From: Deltaproteobacteria bacterium
Lineage (GTDB): Bacteria > Desulfobacterota > GWC2-55-46 > UBA9637
Assembly: GCA_016214995.1 (NCBI GenBank)
Contig: JACRML010000025.1
Coordinates: 1-37,054, forward strand
Length of the DNA: 37,054 nucleotides
Direction: 5' to 3'
The translations under genes and the position numbers were made by a program. Shown piece by piece: positions 21,369 to 29,969 of the stretch. Under the pieces are notes generated by a model. It was not told where the DNA came from and did no database searches. It saw only the letters and a list, made by a program, of their open reading frames with translations. Position 1 is the stretch's first letter. Each line of letters opens with the position of its first letter.

Positions 21369-22811
21369 TCAACGTAAACCCTCTCTCAGCACCGCCACTA
21401 TCCCGCCCCTCTGCGCCACATTCACAATCTTTCTCTGCGAAGCCCTGCCAAGAATGCCGACACCTTCGGGTGTGCCTGCCAATCCATAGACCGTATAAAA
21501 TTCTTCAAATACAATATCTCCGTTTTCATCAAGGGTTGGGAATGTCTTTGTGGATACCTTTCTGTATTCCTGCGCTATCCATTTTCCATATTCTACACAT
21601 CCCCTGTCTATCATCTCATCCCAGTGCTGTTGGGTTGTGTCTTTCCCTATAACTATGCCGTATCCGCCGTAGCCGCGATTTGGTTTGAGTATAAGGCTCT
21701 CCTTATTCTTTCTTATATAATTCAACAGCTCAACATTTTTGCCGTCAGGACTGTCTGTTCGTATATCTCTTATAATCTTCGTCCACGGGATATGCTTTAA
21801 TATGCCCGCGTCTCTGATGTTTTTAAAAATATTTGCGAATCTTTTATCCCTCAGCGCCTCCCAGCAGCTCTTGTGGTCAATCTCTCCGGCAATGGATGAT
21901 ATGACTTGATTTTTTTTGAATGCGCTTTTTATGGCATTTACGTGTTTACCCTTGCCCATTTTGAACAATTCAACAAGTTCAAAATCCCGGTATATAATAT
22001 CAATCTCATGGTCTTTATAGTAAATTTCGTCTCCCTTTAGATACAATTCTCTGGGATCAACCATATATGTTTTCATCTCGCATCTTTTGCCGAATTTTTT
22101 ATTGTAAAACTCTGCAAGGGATGGAAACTCTGTAATGCCTGATGTGAGGGTCTTGTCTTCTGCAAATGCTATGTTAAGGCTTTTTCTGCCGATTACATCT
22201 GCCTGATGCAGAATTTCGTGACATAAGAGGGTGCGTATATCTTTATTTTTTTCAAGCCTGATATTTTTATTTACCTTTTTCAACCTTGGCAGGATAATAT
22301 TTGCAATCAGATCCTCTGCTGTCGGAACATAATGATTGCCGCCTACCGCAACTGAATTATCTTCAAAAAATGTAATGGTGTCTTTCCAGTTTGGGTGATA
22401 AATATCAAAATGGAAATCAAGCCTGCTCCATATACCTCTGGTTTTTTTATGCTGTCTTGTCCATGTATCTTTTATCCAGGCATCCTCTTCATCTGTAAGC
22501 GGCAAAATCTCTTTTACCTCCGGATGTTCAAGGTAGAGGTCTATGAGCTTTGACATGGCATTTTTTATAATAAGGCAGGCATTGTGAAGGTATTTTATCT
22601 GCTCATGGCTTGCGACAAGCGGAAGGGGGAGGAGATTTATTACATCGTATCTGCCTTCTCGTTCGTATGTAAAATCTCTTTCTTTAGAGGCATGATAGAT
22701 TTGTTTAAAAATGGCTTTGATTTCTTGTTCAGGGATGGAAAGAAAGGCGTGCCTTAATTCACACTCCCAGTGTTTGATATGAGATTTTGGTAATCTTGAT
22801 TTCAAGCTCAA
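21369..22811 (-). CDS. Circularly permuted ATP-grasp-like enzyme
   Basis: A 480-aa protein. Near residue 385 it has [16 protein letters not shown], the ATP-grasp glycine loop as found in circularly permuted ATP-grasp ligases, and the C-terminus has [18 protein letters not shown] and a final basic segment. The N-terminal 350 residues carry [18 protein letters not shown] and [15 protein letters not shown], resembling metal- or substrate-binding parts of amide ligases of the glutathionylspermidine synthase type. The substrate is unknown. Its TTG start (22811) overlaps the stop of the rubredoxin-like gene (TTGA), implying coupling. There is no neighbour that defines a pathway. Confidence 0.65.
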   Translation of the reverse strand: MSLKSRLPKSHIKHWECELRHAFLSIPEQEIKAIFKQIYHASKERDFTYEREGRYDVINLLPLPLVASHEQIKYLHNACLIIKNAMSKLIDLYLEHPEVKEILPLTDEEDAWIKDTWTRQHKKTRGIWSRLDFHFDIYHPNWKDTITFFEDNSVAVGGNHYVPTAEDLIANIILPRLKKVNKNIRLEKNKDIRTLLCHEILHQADVIGRKSLNIAFAEDKTLTSGITEFPSLAEFYNKKFGKRCEMKTYMVDPRELYLKGDEIYYKDHEIDIIYRDFELVELFKMGKGKHVNAIKSAFKKNQVISSIAGEIDHKSCWEALRDKRFANIFKNIRDAGILKHIPWTKIIRDIRTDSPDGKNVELLNYIRKNKESLILKPNRGYGGYGIVIGKDTTQQHWDEMIDRGCVEYGKWIAQEYRKVSTKTFPTLDENGDIVFEEFYTVYGLAGTPEGVGILGRASQRKIVNVAQRGGIVAVLREGLR

Positions 22812-22945
22812 TCCTCTTCAACCTCTACAAAGTTTTCTTTAGGCGCCCCGCAATCAGGGCATTTTTCAGGCGGATCGCCGCACTGCCCGTGACACGTGTG
22901 AATATAGCCGCAGGTGAGACATTTATACGTCAGTTCCATTTCCAT
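22808..22945 (-). CDS. Rubredoxin-like small zinc/iron protein (45 aa)
   Basis: [20 protein letters not shown] then [19 protein letters not shown] and an acidic end. Two CxxC pairs (CLTC, CPDC) are set as in rubredoxin or the rubrerythrin C-terminal domain, with CGY and CGAPKENF typical. The insert between pairs has extra Cys and His (HTCHGQC), unlike classic rubredoxin. It lies just upstream of and overlaps the ATP-grasp-like gene. It could donate electrons or act as a zinc ribbon. Confidence 0.75.
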   Translation of the reverse strand: MEMELTYKCLTCGYIHTCHGQCGDPPEKCPDCGAPKENFVEVEED

Positions 22946-23003
22946 TGAGAGCCTCCCTAAAATGTTTTGCAGTTTGACGATTTATCAGCATCTTGAAGCT
23001 TGT

Positions 23004-23024
23004 CCCTGCAATCTTTAAGCAGGG
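23004..23024. terminator. Hairpin upstream of the rubredoxin-like gene
   Basis: CCCTGC (23004-23009) / GCAGGG (23019-23024). On the minus strand it follows the HTH-zinc ribbon gene, so it may end that transcript; no strong T-tract follows. Confidence 0.4.
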
Positions 23025-23066
23025 ATACGCCCATGGGGCGCCCAACTAAATGTTGAGTCGGACATA

Positions 23067-23390
23067 CTACATGATTGAAAAAATCGGTTCGCTTATTGAT
23101 TCGCTACAGCATACAGGGCATTTACTTGGCTTTTTTAATCTATCCCTTTTTTTGAATACAAAACCACATCTATTGCATGCAGAAGGTGTGATGACAAGGT
23201 TATGTCCGCTTTTACTGACTGTCTTTCTGATATGCTCAAGATGTTCATATACTTCTTTCTCAGATATCCTGACATCTGCGGATATCTCTTTTGCAGAAAG
23301 GGATTGGCCGGTAAGAACAGCAATTATTTTATGGCGGACGGTGTCTTCTCTTTCAGCAGGTATAAATGCTTCTTTGGGTTTCGTTCTCAT
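23067..23390 (-). CDS. HTH and zinc-ribbon transcriptional regulator (COG3357-like)
   Basis: A 107-aa protein if started at the ATG 23390 (MRTKPKEAFIPAEREDTVRH). The longer frame from 23504 runs through a palindromic repeat and is not believable. Winged-helix part: RHKIIAVLTGQSLSAKEISA and VRISEKEVYEHLEHIRKTV. The C-terminal zinc ribbon is CNRCGF ... KPSKCPVC with four Cys. This layout is that of a predicted regulator class of uncertain ligand, found in archaea and anaerobic bacteria. It lies just downstream of glcF. Confidence 0.75.
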   Translation of the reverse strand: MRTKPKEAFIPAEREDTVRHKIIAVLTGQSLSAKEISADVRISEKEVYEHLEHIRKTVSKSGHNLVITPSACNRCGFVFKKRDRLKKPSKCPVCCSESISEPIFSIM

Positions 23391-23409
23391 TGTCGAACCA
23401 CCCCTCACC

Positions 23410-24774
23410 TTAATCCTCTCCCCTGAGGGGAGAGGTAAGATGGGAGGCCAGCAACTCCACAACATGAACAACCTTTGTATCAGCGCCCAACTGATGCAGA
23501 CCATCCTTCATCTGAATTATACACCCAGGACAGGCGGTTGCAACAATATCAGCGCCTGTATTTTTAATGTCCTCTGCCTTATCCCTGTTGATTGCCATTG
23601 AAAAATCATAATTGGTGATATTAAAAGTGCCGCCGAGACCGCAGCATCTGCAGGGATGGCTCATCTCTTTTAGTTTTGCACCTGAGATTTCTATAATTTC
23701 CCGCGGTACATCTGCTATGCCTTGCCCTCTCCGCAAATGACAAGGGTCATGGTAGGTGACAATCTCCGATTTACTATTTACGATTTTAGATTTACGATTG
23801 AATTCTGAATTCTGAATTCTCAATTCATTGACAAGTAATTCTGTTATGTCCCTCACCTTGCCTGCAAACCGCTCCACCCTTTTCCGCACATCTTCACCCT
23901 CGTCAGAGAGCAGTTCTTTGAATCTCCTCTTGAGGCCGTCTCCGCAGGTGGCGCAGGCTGTAGTAATATAATCCATGTCATATTGTTCAAATGCCTCAAG
24001 GTTTTTTATGACAAGGGATTTAGCTGTTTCCACATCACCCATACCAAGGGCAGGCATACCGCAGCAGTGCTGGTCATATGGAATTATAACAGATGCGCCT
24101 GCCTTCTCCAAAACCTTTAAAGATGCCTCGCCGATATTGGGGAGCATATAATTTATAAGACAGCCTGCAAAAAAGCCGACACGGGGTTTAGAGTTAAGAG
24201 TTCGGAGTTCAGGGTTAGGAGTAATGTCATTGCGAGGCAGAGCCGAAGCAATCTCACCCTTACCCCTTGCCCTTTGTTCCTCTAAAAAAAACCTGTCTGC
24301 CAGCGGAGGCACAAGGCGTCTTTCATCTATCAACGGCAGAGAAAACCTTCTGTGCAGCCCGCTTTCTTCCGGCACCCCCTTGAACAAAAGCCCCTGAAGC
24401 TTTGAGGCAAACTTCATGGCTGTCGGCATCAACCTCTCCGAATCCAGAATATTCTTGAGTATAAAAGATTTGGCAAATGGCAGGCCCTTTTCTTTGGCAA
24501 TCTTTGCCCTTGCTGCAAGAATTATGTCCGGTACATTTACATCATTGGGACAGGCGGTCCTGCATGCCATGCACTGCACACATTCATTCATCTGTTTTAT
24601 AAAACCATCTGACAATCCTATCTCTTTATTTAAAAATGCACCGCAAAGGGCTACTTTACCCCTGGCGCTGGCAGGCTCTCTGTTTACAACACCAAATGTA
24701 GGGCACACGCTCCTGCATGTTCCACAAAGCACGCACTTGTTTATTTCATCAGTAAATTGTTTTAAGGTTCTCAT
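23410..24774 (-). CDS. glcF: GlcF-like Fe-S oxidoreductase subunit
   Basis: A 454-aa electron-transfer partner of the FAD subunit. The N-terminus holds two 4Fe-4S ferredoxin motifs (CVLCGTCRSVCP and CVQCMACRTACP); the C-terminus has two CCG domains (CCGMPALG and CCGLGG). It is 6 bases downstream of glcD and clearly an operon. It is interrupted by repeat-coded insertions: about 185-200 (ALPRNDITPNPELRTLNSKP), about 320 (LRIQNSEFNRKSKIVNSK), and the C-terminal end TSPLRGED, which runs into the palindrome at 23415-23435. The function matches glycolate or D-lactate oxidation; the exact substrate is uncertain. Confidence 0.87.
   Translation of the reverse strand: MRTLKQFTDEINKCVLCGTCRSVCPTFGVVNREPASARGKVALCGAFLNKEIGLSDGFIKQMNECVQCMACRTACPNDVNVPDIILAARAKIAKEKGLPFAKSFILKNILDSERLMPTAMKFASKLQGLLFKGVPEESGLHRRFSLPLIDERRLVPPLADRFFLEEQRARGKGEIASALPRNDITPNPELRTLNSKPRVGFFAGCLINYMLPNIGEASLKVLEKAGASVIIPYDQHCCGMPALGMGDVETAKSLVIKNLEAFEQYDMDYITTACATCGDGLKRRFKELLSDEGEDVRKRVERFAGKVRDITELLVNELRIQNSEFNRKSKIVNSKSEIVTYHDPCHLRRGQGIADVPREIIEISGAKLKEMSHPCRCCGLGGTFNITNYDFSMAINRDKAEDIKNTGADIVATACPGCIIQMKDGLHQLGADTKVVHVVELLASHLTSPLRGED
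23415..23435. repeat. CCTCTCCCC-TGA-GGGGAGAGG palindrome
   Basis: Perfect 9-bp arms around TGA. The phrase is common as a dispersed repeat. It encodes the last residues of the GlcF-like protein. Confidence 0.7.
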
Positions 24775-24780
24775 ACAAGC

Positions 24781-26163
24781 CTATGACCTTGGAAAAATCT
24801 TTCCCGGATTCAAAACCCCTTTGGGGTCTAAAACCTGTTTTATCTTTTTCATTGCATCTATTGCAGACTGACTCAACTCCATTCCAATATATGGCATCTT
24901 GGAAATGCCAATGCCGTGCTCTCCTGAAATTGTGCCTCCAAGACCAAGAATAAGCTCAAAGATTTCCTTTACGGCTTTTTCTGCCCTCTCAGATTCAGCC
25001 TTATCAGATTTATCAATCATGATATTCACATGAATATTGCCGTCGCCTGCGTGGCCGAAGTTGGCATTAGTCAGATTATATTTCTTTGCAATCTCTCTTA
25101 CGCCGATTATCGCATCGGGGATTTTGCTCCTCGGCACCACAATATCTTCATTTATTTTATTAGGCTTTAGCTTTGCCAGAGCAGGAGATATGGCACGCCG
25201 TATCTGCCAGAGTTTTTTAACTTCTTTCTTGTCTCCGGCAATTCTCACCTCTTTTGCCCTATTATCAAGACATATCTTTTTGATGGTTTCTGCCTGATTT
25301 TCCACAAGCTCTTTAACTCCATCCACTTCTATCAAAAGGAGCGCCTCAACATCTGCCGGAAGCCCCATACTTACATAATCATCAACACAGCTTATGCTGT
25401 TCTTATCCATAAACTCCAATGTTGAAGGGATAATCTTCGAGGATATTATCCGTGAAACAGCCGCTGCCGCATCTCTCATATCTGAAAAAACAGCAAGCAT
25501 TGTCTTTGTTGCCTCCGGCAAAGGCAACAATTTCAAAATTATCTTTGTAACAATGCCTAACGTGCCTTCTGAACCAACCATGAGCCGTGTTAAATCATAT
25601 CCCACAACACCCTTTAGTGTCTGTGCACCTGTATTTATTATCTCTCCTGTTGGCAAGACAATCTCCAACCCTAAAACATAATCTTTTGTGACTCCATATT
25701 TCACAGCCCTTGGCCCGCCCGCACACTCTGCCACATTTCCACCAATGGTGCAGAATTTAAGGCTTGACGGATCGGGCGGATAAAAAAGCCCTAAATCCTC
25801 AACTGCCCACTGAAACTCACCGGTAACAACTCCCGGCTCAACCTCAGCAATAAGATTATCCGTATCGATCCTGAGGATCTTATTCATCCTTTCCAGCGAA
25901 ACAACCACTCCACCCTCAACAGGCAGAGAACCGCCTGAAAAACCGGAGCCAGCGCCGCGCGGCACAACAGAAAAACCTTCATTGTTAGCCATTCTTAAAA
26001 TGAGTGATATTTCAGAGGCATTTTGGGGAAATACTACTGCATCGGGCAGGAACTTTTGATTCGTTGCATCGTAGGAATAACAGATGAGGTCTTCTTTATC
26101 TATCCGGATGTTATCTTTGCCAACAATATGGGTTAATTCTTTAATAATGCTTTTAGAAAACAC
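24781..26163 (-). CDS. glcD: GlcD-like FAD-linked oxidase subunit
   Basis: A 460-aa flavoenzyme that would oxidise a 2-hydroxyacid such as glycolate or D-lactate and pass electrons to GlcF. FAD-binding PCMH domain: VVPRGAGSGFSGGSLP (about 68-84) and GGNVAECAGGPRAVKYG; C-terminal FAD-oxidase domain: NFGHAGDGNIHVNI and LGGTISGEHGIG. The start is GTG at 26163, 5 bases after GGAGGG. It is in an operon with glcF. GlcE is absent, so the pair is more like the two-subunit D-lactate dehydrogenase type. Confidence 0.92.
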   Translation of the reverse strand: MFSKSIIKELTHIVGKDNIRIDKEDLICYSYDATNQKFLPDAVVFPQNASEISLILRMANNEGFSVVPRGAGSGFSGGSLPVEGGVVVSLERMNKILRIDTDNLIAEVEPGVVTGEFQWAVEDLGLFYPPDPSSLKFCTIGGNVAECAGGPRAVKYGVTKDYVLGLEIVLPTGEIINTGAQTLKGVVGYDLTRLMVGSEGTLGIVTKIILKLLPLPEATKTMLAVFSDMRDAAAAVSRIISSKIIPSTLEFMDKNSISCVDDYVSMGLPADVEALLLIEVDGVKELVENQAETIKKICLDNRAKEVRIAGDKKEVKKLWQIRRAISPALAKLKPNKINEDIVVPRSKIPDAIIGVREIAKKYNLTNANFGHAGDGNIHVNIMIDKSDKAESERAEKAVKEIFELILGLGGTISGEHGIGISKMPYIGMELSQSAIDAMKKIKQVLDPKGVLNPGKIFPRS

Positions 26164-26296
26164 AGAGTCCCTCCGAATGTTGTTAGTGTATCATATTGAA
26201 GGGGTGGGATAAAGTCTTATGGGGACACTGTAAAAAATCAAACGCTATTTTGGAGGGGACAGAAGATGAAAAACGATGGGCGGAAAAACAAACTAA

Positions 26297-27322
26297 TTAT
26301 CTCTGCGGCTCAATAATGACCTTGATTGACTCCCGCGCGTCAGCAACAAGTTTAAAACCTTTGCCCGCCTCTGCCAGACTCAATCTGTGGGTAATCATTT
26401 CTTTTAAATTTACCCGTTTGTTTGCCATGAGTTCCATGGTCGCTGTTATGTCTAAACCGCTTGCCGCATAGGATGTTGTTAAGGTAACCTCATTCCGCCA
26501 GATATCCCAGAGAGGGATAGGGACTTTAACATCCGGGTTTGTCGGCGCAAACAAAAGCACTGTGCCACCCCGGTCAACGGACTGCAAGCCCTGCTGAATT
26601 GCTGATTCTGCTGCTGTGCAGATAATGACAAGGTCTGATAGCATTCCTTTATTAAGCTCTTTCAGTTTATTTGGCACATCCTCTCTCGCATTGATTATTG
26701 CATCAGCGCCGAATCTTTTTGCGGCATTCAATCTGTATTCACTTATATCTGTTGCAACGATTTTTCCAGCGCCCAGCGCCTTTGCAAGTTGAATGTGCAA
26801 GAGTCCAGAAATTCCGCTGCCAATTACCAAAACCCTTTGTCCTGCCTTAAAATTTGAAAGACGAAGCCCTCGGAAGCAGCAGGCAAGAGGCTCTATAAAT
26901 GTGCCTTCTTCGTAAGAGATTTCATGGGGCAATAAAAATGTGCCTCTGTCAGTATTGATTCTGGGAACGCGGATATATTCGGCAAAACCGCCGGGCTCAA
27001 AGTTTGTGGTTCTGAGTGTATCACATGCAGAGTGATGTCCGATAAGGCAGTAGTGGCATATGTTGCACGGCACATGGTGGGTAACAAAAACCCTGGCCCC
27101 TTTTTTAAATTTCTCAACATCCTTCCCAATCTCAACAACCTCTCCGCTCAGCTCATGCCCCAGAACAAGCGGCGCCTTTTTTATGCGATACCACTCCATG
27201 ACGTCGCTGCCGCAAATGCCGCTTGCAATGACTTTTACAAGAAGCTCGCCATCGCCGATTTTTGGGACAGGCCTCTCTTCAAGCCGAACATCGTTATTGT
27301 TGTAATAGACTGCGGTACGCAT
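26297..27322 (-). CDS. Zinc-dependent medium-chain alcohol dehydrogenase
   Basis: A 341-aa NAD(P)-dependent dehydrogenase of the sorbitol/threonine dehydrogenase group. Catalytic zinc: GICGSDVMEW and GHELSGEV. Structural zinc loop: CNICHYCLIGHHSAC. Rossmann motif: VLVIGSGISGLLHIQLAKALG. The substrate is probably a polyol or sugar alcohol, unknown. It is 133 bases upstream of glcD on the same strand; in that gap lie two GGGGACA-type motifs (about 26220-26261), resembling REP remnants rather than regulation. Typical length, no defects. Confidence 0.9.
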   Translation of the reverse strand: MRTAVYYNNNDVRLEERPVPKIGDGELLVKVIASGICGSDVMEWYRIKKAPLVLGHELSGEVVEIGKDVEKFKKGARVFVTHHVPCNICHYCLIGHHSACDTLRTTNFEPGGFAEYIRVPRINTDRGTFLLPHEISYEEGTFIEPLACCFRGLRLSNFKAGQRVLVIGSGISGLLHIQLAKALGAGKIVATDISEYRLNAAKRFGADAIINAREDVPNKLKELNKGMLSDLVIICTAAESAIQQGLQSVDRGGTVLLFAPTNPDVKVPIPLWDIWRNEVTLTTSYAASGLDITATMELMANKRVNLKEMITHRLSLAEAGKGFKLVADARESIKVIIEPQR

Positions 27323-27512
27323 AGAATATGGCAGTTAGTTGTTTAATTAGTTAAACGTGGTTAACATCTGGTACGGCTTTAACTTTTATTGTCAATGTTT
27401 GCTTTATACCAAAAATTAAATCAAGTAATCTTAAATCGGTCATACGGTTATTCTGTAATTTATCTTCCGTGTCAAGTTGTTTTATTTTTTGTCTGATGTT
27501 TTTAATCAAAGG

Positions 27513-28058
27513 TTAGTGTTCAGTTGTCCATTCTTTGTATGCTTGGCTTATAACGCAAAGTGAAATAAAAAAACTTTCTTTAGTTAGCCCAAAATAGTTT
27601 TTAACTGGATTGTCAAGTGGACAGAAGTCCTTTGGTTTAAAAGTGTGAACAAACTTGGAGAAAAATGACCCGAGTTCTTTTGTTACTGTCTTGTTTTTAT
27701 GTTTGATTTCAGCCTTGGCAAAATATTTGAAATACAAGTCAACTAAATTTCCATTTTCAAGCAGATTTAAAATAGATTGTTTACCTTTTTCAAGTCGGTC
27801 AAGGTAGTCGTTGTCAATACCTTGAAGGGAATAATTTTTCTTAAATAAACGAAAAAATCTACCTTCCGAACGAAAGTATTCCGTGTTTGAAAGAATTTTA
27901 AAGTAATATTTTTGGAATTCTGCCGAGCCTTTATTCTCGATATTAAATTTCAAGCCCTTACTAACAAGTGCTTCTATCTTTTTGTCGGTTATGGCGTCTG
28001 AAATTTTTTCTTTAATCTTTCTCGTCAGATAGCCAAGATACGGTGTCGTTGTTGTCAT
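27513..28058 (-). CDS. Hypothetical protein, 181 aa
   Basis: No domain recognised. It is Lys/Phe/Tyr-rich and AT-rich compared with its neighbours (LTRKIKEKISDAITDKKIEA, FQKYYFKILSNTEYF, KDFCPLDNPVKNYFGLTKES). Only one Cys-Pro pair near the C-terminus stands out. The ATG at 28058 follows GAGG at a long distance. It lies in a small AT-rich island beside a HigB-type toxin pair, so may be transferred DNA. It could be a defence-island hypothetical; nothing more can be said. Confidence 0.55.
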   Translation of the reverse strand: MTTTTPYLGYLTRKIKEKISDAITDKKIEALVSKGLKFNIENKGSAEFQKYYFKILSNTEYFRSEGRFFRLFKKNYSLQGIDNDYLDRLEKGKQSILNLLENGNLVDLYFKYFAKAEIKHKNKTVTKELGSFFSKFVHTFKPKDFCPLDNPVKNYFGLTKESFFISLCVISQAYKEWTTEH

Positions 28059-28206
28059 TTTTTAGCTTGCCTCTAAGTTGTTCGCATCCTTATTTAATCT
28101 ATACTCCCAATTTGGCATTATAGATGCAATACAAACATACCGTTATATTTTACCCTTTCCTTTTTCCCGCCTCAAAAAAATCCCAGTACCCACGCGACAT
28201 GATTAT

Positions 28207-28401
28207 TCAAACCGACAAGACAAATTGCTCTATAGAGTCAACCTTCTTGATAAGTTCTTCAGGGCTTTTATGTTTCTGAATATCTTTTTTGAGTTCCTCT
28301 AAACGGTACTCAATGTCCAGTTTTATCTTCTCCTCCAGAAATGAGCGCCTGAATTCCTCAGAAGAAACCTGCTTTTTAAAGTATTTCTCTGCAATATTCA
28401 T
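28207..28401 (-). CDS. Putative antitoxin of the HigB-like pair
   Basis: A 64-aa acidic/basic helical protein (MNIAEKYFKKQVSSEEFRRS ... LEEKIKLDIEYRLEELKKDI). The start at 28401 is chosen because GGAGG lies 8 bases upstream; the longer version from 28416 overlaps the ribosome site. It has no clear HTH, and long helices suggest a toxin-wrapping antitoxin. It overlaps the toxin gene end by 4 bases (ATGA). Confidence 0.55.
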   Translation of the reverse strand: MNIAEKYFKKQVSSEEFRRSFLEEKIKLDIEYRLEELKKDIQKHKSPEELIKKVDSIEQFVLSV

Positions 28402-28748
28402 TTTCCACTCCTCCATAATTTTCTAATAGATTTTGCCTTCTCAATTTCATTTTTAGGTGTTTTTTGCTCTTTCTTCACAAATCCATGCGTGAAGATGATT
28501 TGCTTCTCAGCTTCATAAAAATAAAAGCTCCTCGAAATTCTATTTTCAAAACTCACCCTTAGTTCAAAGATACCATCTTCCAGATGTTTGGATAAATTCT
28601 CTTTGGGCTGTATTCCGTTGTTCTTTAACTCCACCAACTTTTCAATATATGCAAATATCTTAGCGCGTTCTTTGATGGATAGGCTATCTAAAAAGTCAAT
28701 CATTGTAACCTTGCCGTTAATTTCGGCAAAATCGTAGGTAAATTTCAT
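28398..28748 (-). CDS. RelE/HigB-superfamily toxin (Gp49-like)
   Basis: A 116-aa protein with the fold pattern of phage Gp49/HigB ribonuclease toxins: VTMIDFLDSLSIKERAKI, a middle LEDGIFELRVSFENRISRSF (the conserved ELR...R...) and IIFTHGFVKKEQKTPKNEI (the family's HxFxKKxxKTPxxEI). It would cleave mRNA at the ribosome. As in HigBA modules the toxin precedes the antitoxin. Confidence 0.85.
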   Translation of the reverse strand: MKFTYDFAEINGKVTMIDFLDSLSIKERAKIFAYIEKLVELKNNGIQPKENLSKHLEDGIFELRVSFENRISRSFYFYEAEKQIIFTHGFVKKEQKTPKNEIEKAKSIRKLWRSGK

Positions 28749-28785
28749 TTATCGCCCCATTTGCTAATCTTGAGCGGAAATATCA

Positions 28786-29574
28786 CTACTTCTTTTTCTT
28801 CCCATCCTCATATATCTTATTCGCCTCTTTTGCCGATGCGTTTTCATGGATGATTGCGCGGATTGCCTTAATCATCGGCACGGGATGCGCATTCTGCCAG
28901 ATATTTCTCCCGAGATTTACGCCTATAGCGCCCCTCTGCATACCGTCAGCGACAAATTCCAGAACCTCAAAATCCGTTTCTGTCTTCGGCCCCCCTGCTA
29001 TGACCACAGGCACGGGACAGCTATTCACTACCTTATCAAAATTCTCGCACCAGTATGTCTTTACCACCTTTGCGCCGAGTTCTGCGGCAATCCTGCAGCA
29101 AAGTGACAGATAGCGGGCATCCCTTTTCTCCAGTTCCTTGCCCACCGCAGTAACTGCCATAACCGGAATACCGTATTCTTCCGCTTCATTCACAAGTGTT
29201 GATAAATTTAATAATGTCTGACGCTCATATTCACTGCCTATAAAAACAGACAGCCCTACTGCTGAGGCATTAAGCCTTATTGCCTCTTTTATGGATGTGG
29301 TGATGCCTTCATTTGCCAAATCTTTTCCCACAATGCTGGTGCCTCCTGATACACGCAGAATAATTGGCACTGTGTTGTCAGGCGGAATGCATGAACGCAA
29401 AACTCCTCGTGTAACAAACAGCGCATCGCTGTAAGGAAGAAGCGGTTTTATGGTTTCACCAGGCTTTTCCAGTTTTGATGTAGGACCAAGGAAATACCCA
29501 TGGTCAATGGGCATAAACAGGCATTTCCCGTTCTTGATTATTTGCGACAAACGATTTTTCATTCCCCAATCCAT
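28786..29574 (-). CDS. LsrF/DhnA-type class I aldolase or thiolase
   Basis: A 262-aa TIM-barrel enzyme of the DeoC/LsrF/DhnA group. N-terminus MDWGMKNRLSQIIKNGKC and FMPIDHGYFLGPTSKLEKPG match LsrF; the Schiff-base Lys is likely in AKVVKTYWCENF, with phosphate loop VPVVIAGGPKTETD and GAIGVNLGRNIWQ. LsrF acts on phosphorylated AI-2 product; archaeal relatives make fructose bisphosphate or aromatic precursors. No lsr genes are nearby, so the substrate is open. A good ribosome site AGGAGG precedes the ATG. Confidence 0.82.
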   Translation of the reverse strand: MDWGMKNRLSQIIKNGKCLFMPIDHGYFLGPTSKLEKPGETIKPLLPYSDALFVTRGVLRSCIPPDNTVPIILRVSGGTSIVGKDLANEGITTSIKEAIRLNASAVGLSVFIGSEYERQTLLNLSTLVNEAEEYGIPVMAVTAVGKELEKRDARYLSLCCRIAAELGAKVVKTYWCENFDKVVNSCPVPVVIAGGPKTETDFEVLEFVADGMQRGAIGVNLGRNIWQNAHPVPMIKAIRAIIHENASAKEANKIYEDGKKKK

Positions 29575-29597
29575 TTTGAAATCCTCCTTTTATGATT

Positions 29598-29682
29598 GAT
29601 TACACAGATTTTGAAATATGATTTCACAGATTTAAGACATATCTTTATCTGTGTAATCTGCTTTTATAATCTGTGCAATCAG
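29598..29682. repeat. Palindromic TTACACAGATT phrase element
   Basis: Direct-and-inverted copies of GATTACACAGATTTTGAAA / AAATCTGTGTAATC. It lies between the YHS-type gene and the aldolase, and the YHS stop codon is inside it. Confidence 0.65.
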
Positions 29683-29924
29683 GTTTTTTTCAAAAACTTT
29701 TCCCTGCACTCTTCACTGCAAAAATATGTTAATTCATTTCCGTTTCTTACGCTTAAGGCTTCGGCTTTAGGAAAATAACTCTGACAGATTGGATCAAGCA
29801 CCGTCTCATCACCATGCAGCATGGGTTCGTTTTTCTGCTGTATAGGAGTCTTTTTTGGAAATAAAACCGCCCTGACAATCCTGTATAGTAAAAAAATGAG
29901 TATGATGTATATTATAAGCCGCAT
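29679..29924 (-). CDS. Membrane-anchored YHS/TRASH-like metal-binding protein
   Basis: An 81-aa protein with an N-terminal membrane anchor (MRLIIYIILIFLLYRIVRAV) and a C-terminal domain with VLDPICQSYFPKAEA and YFCSEECREKFLKK. The Cys spacing DPxC ... YFCSxxCxxxF is that of YHS/TRASH-type metal-binding domains linked to copper or iron handling. The stop lies in a repeat element. Its neighbours do not define a role. Confidence 0.7.
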   Translation of the reverse strand: MRLIIYIILIFLLYRIVRAVLFPKKTPIQQKNEPMLHGDETVLDPICQSYFPKAEALSVRNGNELTYFCSEECREKFLKKT

Positions 29925-29969
29925 ATATACCGTTTTCCGTGGCTGTATTTCGTGTCCGTGTTTTTACGG

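Noticed and set aside
23391-23504. Longer N-terminus of the HTH/zinc-ribbon gene
   Set aside because: The extension reads through the CCTCTCCCC palindrome and glcF antisense; the ATG at 23390 is sufficient.
26220-26265. GGGGACA motifs as part of a functional transposon
   Set aside because: Only short motifs without a transposase or clear ends; more likely REP-type remnants.
28078-28206. Gene between the hypothetical and the HigB pair
   Set aside because: Only shadow frames; no conserved pattern or ribosome site.
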